Shown here: one piece after another, positions 61,313 to 64,000 of the stretch
How positions within the stretch are numbered: the stretch's first letter is position 1
Layout of the letters: each line of letters starts with the position of its first letter
Assembly (NCBI RefSeq): GCF_003711205.1
Contig: NZ_CP031013.1
Location: forward strand, 992,001-1,056,000
Length of the DNA stretch: 64,000 bases
Source: Polaromonas sp. SP1
GTDB lineage: Bacteria; Pseudomonadota; Gammaproteobacteria; Burkholderiales; Burkholderiaceae_C
Direction of reading: 5' to 3'
Notes under the pieces: model-generated
What the model saw: only the letters and a program-made list of their open reading frames with translations
What the model was told of the DNA's origin: nothing
Databases searched by the model: none
Translations under genes and position numbers: made by a program

Positions 61313-61427
61313 CTGTATTTTGAAAGGCCGGCGGCCGCATCGCGCCGTGCATCAAGACCTGCTCCCCTGACGGGTATTGGACGGGGAATCGCGCGAAATC
61401 GCCAGTTCGAAATACCCGCCCATATCC

Positions 61428-61442
61428 ATAACCTGAGGTTAT
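61428..61442. promoter_or_regulatory. Palindromic LysR-type operator candidate (site 1)
   Basis: ATAACCTGAGGTTAT has perfect 7-bp arms around one central base, about 116 bp upstream of the TpsB-porin start. It is followed on the plus strand by CCTCATAAAA. The T-N11-A style symmetry is that of LysR operators, and it differs by two bases from site 2. Confidence 0.5.
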
Positions 61443-61653
61443 TTATCACCTCATAAAAGTAGCGCAGGGGGTCTTGCGGCAAGGCCAGTCCCACGGCAAA
61501 ACCGCGCGGGAACGCCGGCGACGTGCGGCCGGCCGTTGCGATAGAGGAGGGATTCAAGGCGTGCGGTCCGTGGTGATCGCACCACGGCGGCGCGCTGGTT
61601 CAAGCTCGTCGTGACACCGTGCGCAGGTGTCAGTCCAGCCGGCCCAGGCGCTC

Positions 61654-61706
61654 CTTTTTTAATAGCAACAAGCCCATACCAGTTATGGGCTAGAGGGCTA
61701 TTTGAT
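61654..61706. repeat. Dispersed repeat copy with hairpin, intergenic
   Basis: It reads CTTTTTTAATAGCAACAAGCC, then CATACCAGTTATGGGC, then TAGAGGGCTATTTGATGC. It includes the perfect 8-bp stem AGCCCATA / TATGGGCT with loop CCAGT (61671-61691). It lies just after the hydrolase stop codon and may terminate that gene. Confidence 0.6.
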
Positions 61707-61719
61707 GCATAAACCCGGA

Positions 61720-62628
61720 TTAACGGGTGAATCTCCTGAAGAACTCTTCCGCACGCTTTTTACTGTCAATCGCGGCCAGTTTGTTGGCTTCCACGGATTC
61801 CCGTTTTTTGGTGGGTGTGTCGTAAGAGTGCTCCACGCCGGGATAGAGCACGAACTGCCAGTCGCTGCCGTTGCGTTTGGCGATGTCTGAAATCTGCGCG
61901 CACCGTTCAGGCTTGACTTCTTCGTCATCGGTGCCGATCAACAGCAGCATGGGCGCGTAGCTTTTGTACGACTCGGAGAACTGGCGCATGACTTGTGCGC
62001 AGGCAGGGTACATGCTCAAAAACGCCCTGAATCCCGTGACCTCGGTAGGCGCCGAAATGCCAGGCGCCCGGGTGGACGCTGCGGACAAGGCGGTGCTTCC
62101 ACCGTTGGACCATCCCTGCAAAAACACCTGGTCCTTGATGACATCGGGGCGATTGCGCAGGAATTTCAGCGCGGCGTAGGCGTCGAGCGGGCGTATGGTG
62201 ATTTCATTGACGCTGGCCGGGCGGCTGCCGTCGTTGGTGCCGGCCTCGAATCCACGTGCATAACCGCGCGGGCCAAAGGAGTCGACCAGCAGGCCGACAT
62301 AACCGCGCTCGGCCCAGAACTTGCCCCACATGACGTGGCGCGAAGACAGCGAGTCGCCATCAAACGTCTGCTTCAGCGTTGAGTAAAGGCCGCCCCGCCC
62401 GTGCAGCATCACGACAGCCGGATGCGGACCCGGGGTCGACGGCAGGTACATATAGGCCACCAACTGGGTTTTGCCGTCTTCGCTGGTGAAATTAACGGTT
62501 TCGGTTTTTTGCGCCCAGGCCGCCGATGCCGCCAGCAACAGCGCAAGCCAGGAAAAAACCATGGTCAAAGATCGGGAAGTGCGGCGCAGGAGAGCGGGAG
62601 CCGCAGCCGGGATGGCAACTGTATTCAT
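61720..62628 (-). CDS. Exported dienelactone hydrolase-like alpha/beta hydrolase
   Basis: The protein has 302 residues from the ATG at 62628, with a signal peptide (MVFSWLALLLAASAAWA). The alpha/beta hydrolase fold carries VVMLHGRGGLYS (oxyanion region), nucleophile elbow VFLQGWSNGGSTAL (GWSNG), the acid near LLLIGTDDEEV and His in YPGVEHSYDTP. The nucleophile is Ser; classical dienelactone hydrolases use Cys, so ester or peptide hydrolysis is as likely. It is divergent from the ornithine cyclodeaminase gene, with a LysR-type site between. Confidence 0.85.
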   Translation of the reverse strand: MNTVAIPAAAPALLRRTSRSLTMVFSWLALLLAASAAWAQKTETVNFTSEDGKTQLVAYMYLPSTPGPHPAVVMLHGRGGLYSTLKQTFDGDSLSSRHVMWGKFWAERGYVGLLVDSFGPRGYARGFEAGTNDGSRPASVNEITIRPLDAYAALKFLRNRPDVIKDQVFLQGWSNGGSTALSAASTRAPGISAPTEVTGFRAFLSMYPACAQVMRQFSESYKSYAPMLLLIGTDDEEVKPERCAQISDIAKRNGSDWQFVLYPGVEHSYDTPTKKRESVEANKLAAIDSKKRAEEFFRRFTR

Positions 62629-62779
62629 GGGTCTACTTTCACAAGGGCACAAATAACTCATCGGTCCGGAAGCAATGAAACCACCGGGCTCGTCTTGATC
62701 ATGTCTGGCAAGGCCGGGTTGCGTCAAGCCTCTCAAGCGCCATCTGCAGCGCGACTATGCACGCGCGCCCGAGTGGCCC

Positions 62780-62794
62780 ATAACTTCAGGTTAT
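62780..62794. promoter_or_regulatory. Palindromic LysR-type operator candidate (site 2)
   Basis: ATAACTTCAGGTTAT lies 102 bp before the cyclodeaminase ATG and 152 bp before the divergent hydrolase ATG. It is followed by CCTCGCATAAA, as at site 1. Shared spacing suggests one LysR regulator; a probable LysR gene begins at the window's right edge. Confidence 0.5.
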
Positions 62795-62895
62795 CGGCCT
62801 CGCATAAATTTGATAAGGCTTCACTGCTGCCCGAACTTAGGATGGCCTTCGATCGATTCACCTCGACAAAAAACTCCAGACCTCTGAAAGACCCG

Positions 62896-63846
62896 ATGAT
62901 TCATACCTACACAGATGACGACGTCAGCGATGCCATCGGATGGCGCGACGTTCTGCGCGACCTGCCGCACGCTTTTGAGTCTCTGCGCACCGGCGACGCG
63001 GCCATACAGGCGCGCCAGCGCATCGACTGCGGCAACTGGAAACTCAGCGGCATGGGCGCGATATGGGAAAGCCGCGCGGTCGCCGCGTACAAGACCTACA
63101 CCAGCCTCAACGGCCGGTTTGATTTCCTGCTCAACCTGTTCGACCTCAATGAGCAGACGCACCACGTGATGCCGGCGTCGGAAATTACCCGCGCCCGGAC
63201 TGCGGCGATGACAGTCTGGGTCGCCCAAAGAATCACCGCGCCGCGCGCCCAAAAAATGGCGCTTTTCGGACTGGGCTTGCAAGGCCGCACCCATCTTGAG
63301 GCGCTGCAGGAGACCATGGGATTTTCCGAAATCGCGGTTGTGGATACCGCCGACGTTTCGCACGCCTGCGCTGCGCTTTCCGCCCGCTACAAGACGCAGG
63401 TGCACCAGGTGGCGCCGCAAGAGGCTGTCACCGGCGCGGACCTCATCGTCACCGTCACGCGCTCCAAGCAGCCCCTGTTTGACGGCGCCTGGCTCAAGCG
63501 TGGCGCGAGCATTTGCGCCGTGGGCACCAGCCTGCCCAGCGGCACGGAGATCGACCAGGTTAGCCGTGCGCGCAGCGATCGCGTGATCGTCGAATGGAAG
63601 CCGCAAAGCCTGGTGGAGGCTGGCGAGATCGTGATCGGGATGGCCGACAAAAGCCTGGACGCAACGCAAATCAGGGACTTGCCGGAACTGCTGGCCGACG
63701 ATGAACCCTGGCGGCGCACGCCTGAAGAAATCATTCTCTTCAAGGCTGTCGGTGTGGGTCTCAGCGACCTCGTCGCCGCACGGCTGGTGGTCGAACGCCT
63801 GCGCGGCCGTAGCCTGGTTCAGGCCAGCACATCAAGCCAGCATTAA
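62896..63846 (+). CDS. Ornithine cyclodeaminase / mu-crystallin family protein
   Basis: The protein has 316 residues from ATG 62896; an in-frame ATG at 62842 would add 18 residues. It has the mu-crystallin fold with a Rossmann domain (MALFGLGLQGRTHLEALQE, and VTGADLIVTVTRSKQPLFDG) and a dimerisation domain formed by both ends. The substrate could be ornithine, or imino acids such as ketimines. The N-terminal region carries WKLSGMGAIWESRAVAAYKTY where the catalytic Lys and Arg normally lie. It is convergent with the gene at the right edge. Confidence 0.82.
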   Translation: MIHTYTDDDVSDAIGWRDVLRDLPHAFESLRTGDAAIQARQRIDCGNWKLSGMGAIWESRAVAAYKTYTSLNGRFDFLLNLFDLNEQTHHVMPASEITRARTAAMTVWVAQRITAPRAQKMALFGLGLQGRTHLEALQETMGFSEIAVVDTADVSHACAALSARYKTQVHQVAPQEAVTGADLIVTVTRSKQPLFDGAWLKRGASICAVGTSLPSGTEIDQVSRARSDRVIVEWKPQSLVEAGEIVIGMADKSLDATQIRDLPELLADDEPWRRTPEEIILFKAVGVGLSDLVAARLVVERLRGRSLVQASTSSQH

Positions 63847-63860
63847 AAAAGAGCGGCTTC

Positions 63861-64000
63861 TCAGGCGCGAGGCTGCCAGGTGGCGTCTTGTACCTTCTGG
63901 AGCTCGTCGCCTACGCATGCCGTGAGCGCGCGCATGATGTCAGTCACCGCCGCCGCCTTGAGGTACATGGCGCAGACCGGAAATTCGGCGCGCGGCTCCA
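63861..64000 (-). CDS. C-terminus of a probable LysR-type regulator (partial)
   Basis: Only the last 45 codons are in the window, ending with TGA at 63861. The reading frame gives PRAEFPVCAMYLKAAAVTDI and MRALTACVGDELQKVQ, which resembles the final beta-strand and helix of LysR effector domains. The call is tentative because most of the gene is missing. If right, it is the natural candidate regulator for the ATAAC-N5-GTTAT sites. Confidence 0.45.
   Translation of the reverse strand, partial: EPRAEFPVCAMYLKAAAVTDIMRALTACVGDELQKVQDATWQPRA

Larger units (their letters stand above)
61313..61719. other. Intergenic region upstream of the TpsB-porin gene
   Basis: These 407 bp hold no convincing gene. 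They contain a LysR-type palindrome (61428-61442), a dispersed repeat copy (61654-61706), and a GAGGAGG box (61542-61548) leading only to a 17-codon frame. The TpsB gene lacks a clear RBS at its ATG. Confidence 0.5.

Noticed and set aside
61543..61620. Small ORF after the GAGGAGG box in the TpsB upstream region
   Set aside because: It is only 17 codons from a GTG, without conservation evidence.

Overview
The window is GC-rich, densely coded DNA from a betaproteobacterium, most likely a member of the Comamonadaceae (Polaromonas/Variovorax/Rhodoferax type). This rests on a DUF3567 protein, a PhaM-type PHA granule protein, the yggS-pilT-pilU arrangement, and two dispersed repeat families: GC-rich elements that begin at stop codons, and about 55 bp elements carrying GATAGCT/TTAATAGC ends. 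The genus is not proven. No rRNA, tRNA, CRISPR array, insertion sequence or prophage was seen.

Left part (1-25 kb) is mostly chromosomal housekeeping. It holds a ceramidase-like membrane protein (cut by the window edge), an HTH regulator, an M29-like enzyme, a coupled PhaM / 2OG-oxygenase-like / FIST cluster, MarC, a YwqK-repeat protein, FAH hydrolase with a divergent IclR regulator, DUF3108, DUF3567, AbrB, a ChaN-like lipoprotein, omega-amino acid:pyruvate aminotransferase, PurU, a LysR regulator, periplasmic beta-carbonic anhydrase, a GlcD-type oxidase followed by an LrgAB pair, bactofilin, MGMT, GST and a stand-alone elongation factor G.

The region 24.9-36.6 kb looks like a c-di-GMP-controlled exopolysaccharide system. 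Transcribed leftwards are a small RRM-like protein, WecB (UDP-GlcNAc 2-epimerase), a BcsB-like periplasmic subunit, an NfrB-type processive glycosyltransferase with C-terminal MshEN c-di-GMP-binding motifs, an NfrA-type TPR/outer-membrane protein and a DUF3142 lipoprotein. Divergently placed, behind a candidate sigma-54 promoter and a 33-codon leader ORF, is a PAS-GGDEF-EAL protein with all catalytic motifs and an I-site. This resembles the E. coli phage N4 receptor glycan pathway (NfrA/NfrB/WecB) joined to a cellulose-type BcsB subunit.

The region 36.7-54.3 kb carries an asparaginase, PutA (with three repeat-derived in-frame insertions) and its Lrp regulator, DUF3617, YggS, PilT, PilU, a beta-hydroxyacid dehydrogenase, the yraN-diaA-dolP / rsmI block, an MFS transporter, a BamE-like lipoprotein, a DnaQ-like exonuclease and gamma-glutamyltransferase.

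The region 54.3-61.3 kb is a two-partner secretion locus. A 1305-residue haemagglutinin-type TpsA with long internal repeats is preceded by a TpsB transporter that is fused in frame to a complete porin-like barrel, an unusual architecture. The window ends with an exported dienelactone hydrolase-like protein, an ornithine cyclodeaminase family enzyme and the end of a probable LysR gene. Matching ATAAC-N5-GTTAT sites lie near the two-partner locus and upstream of the cyclodeaminase.
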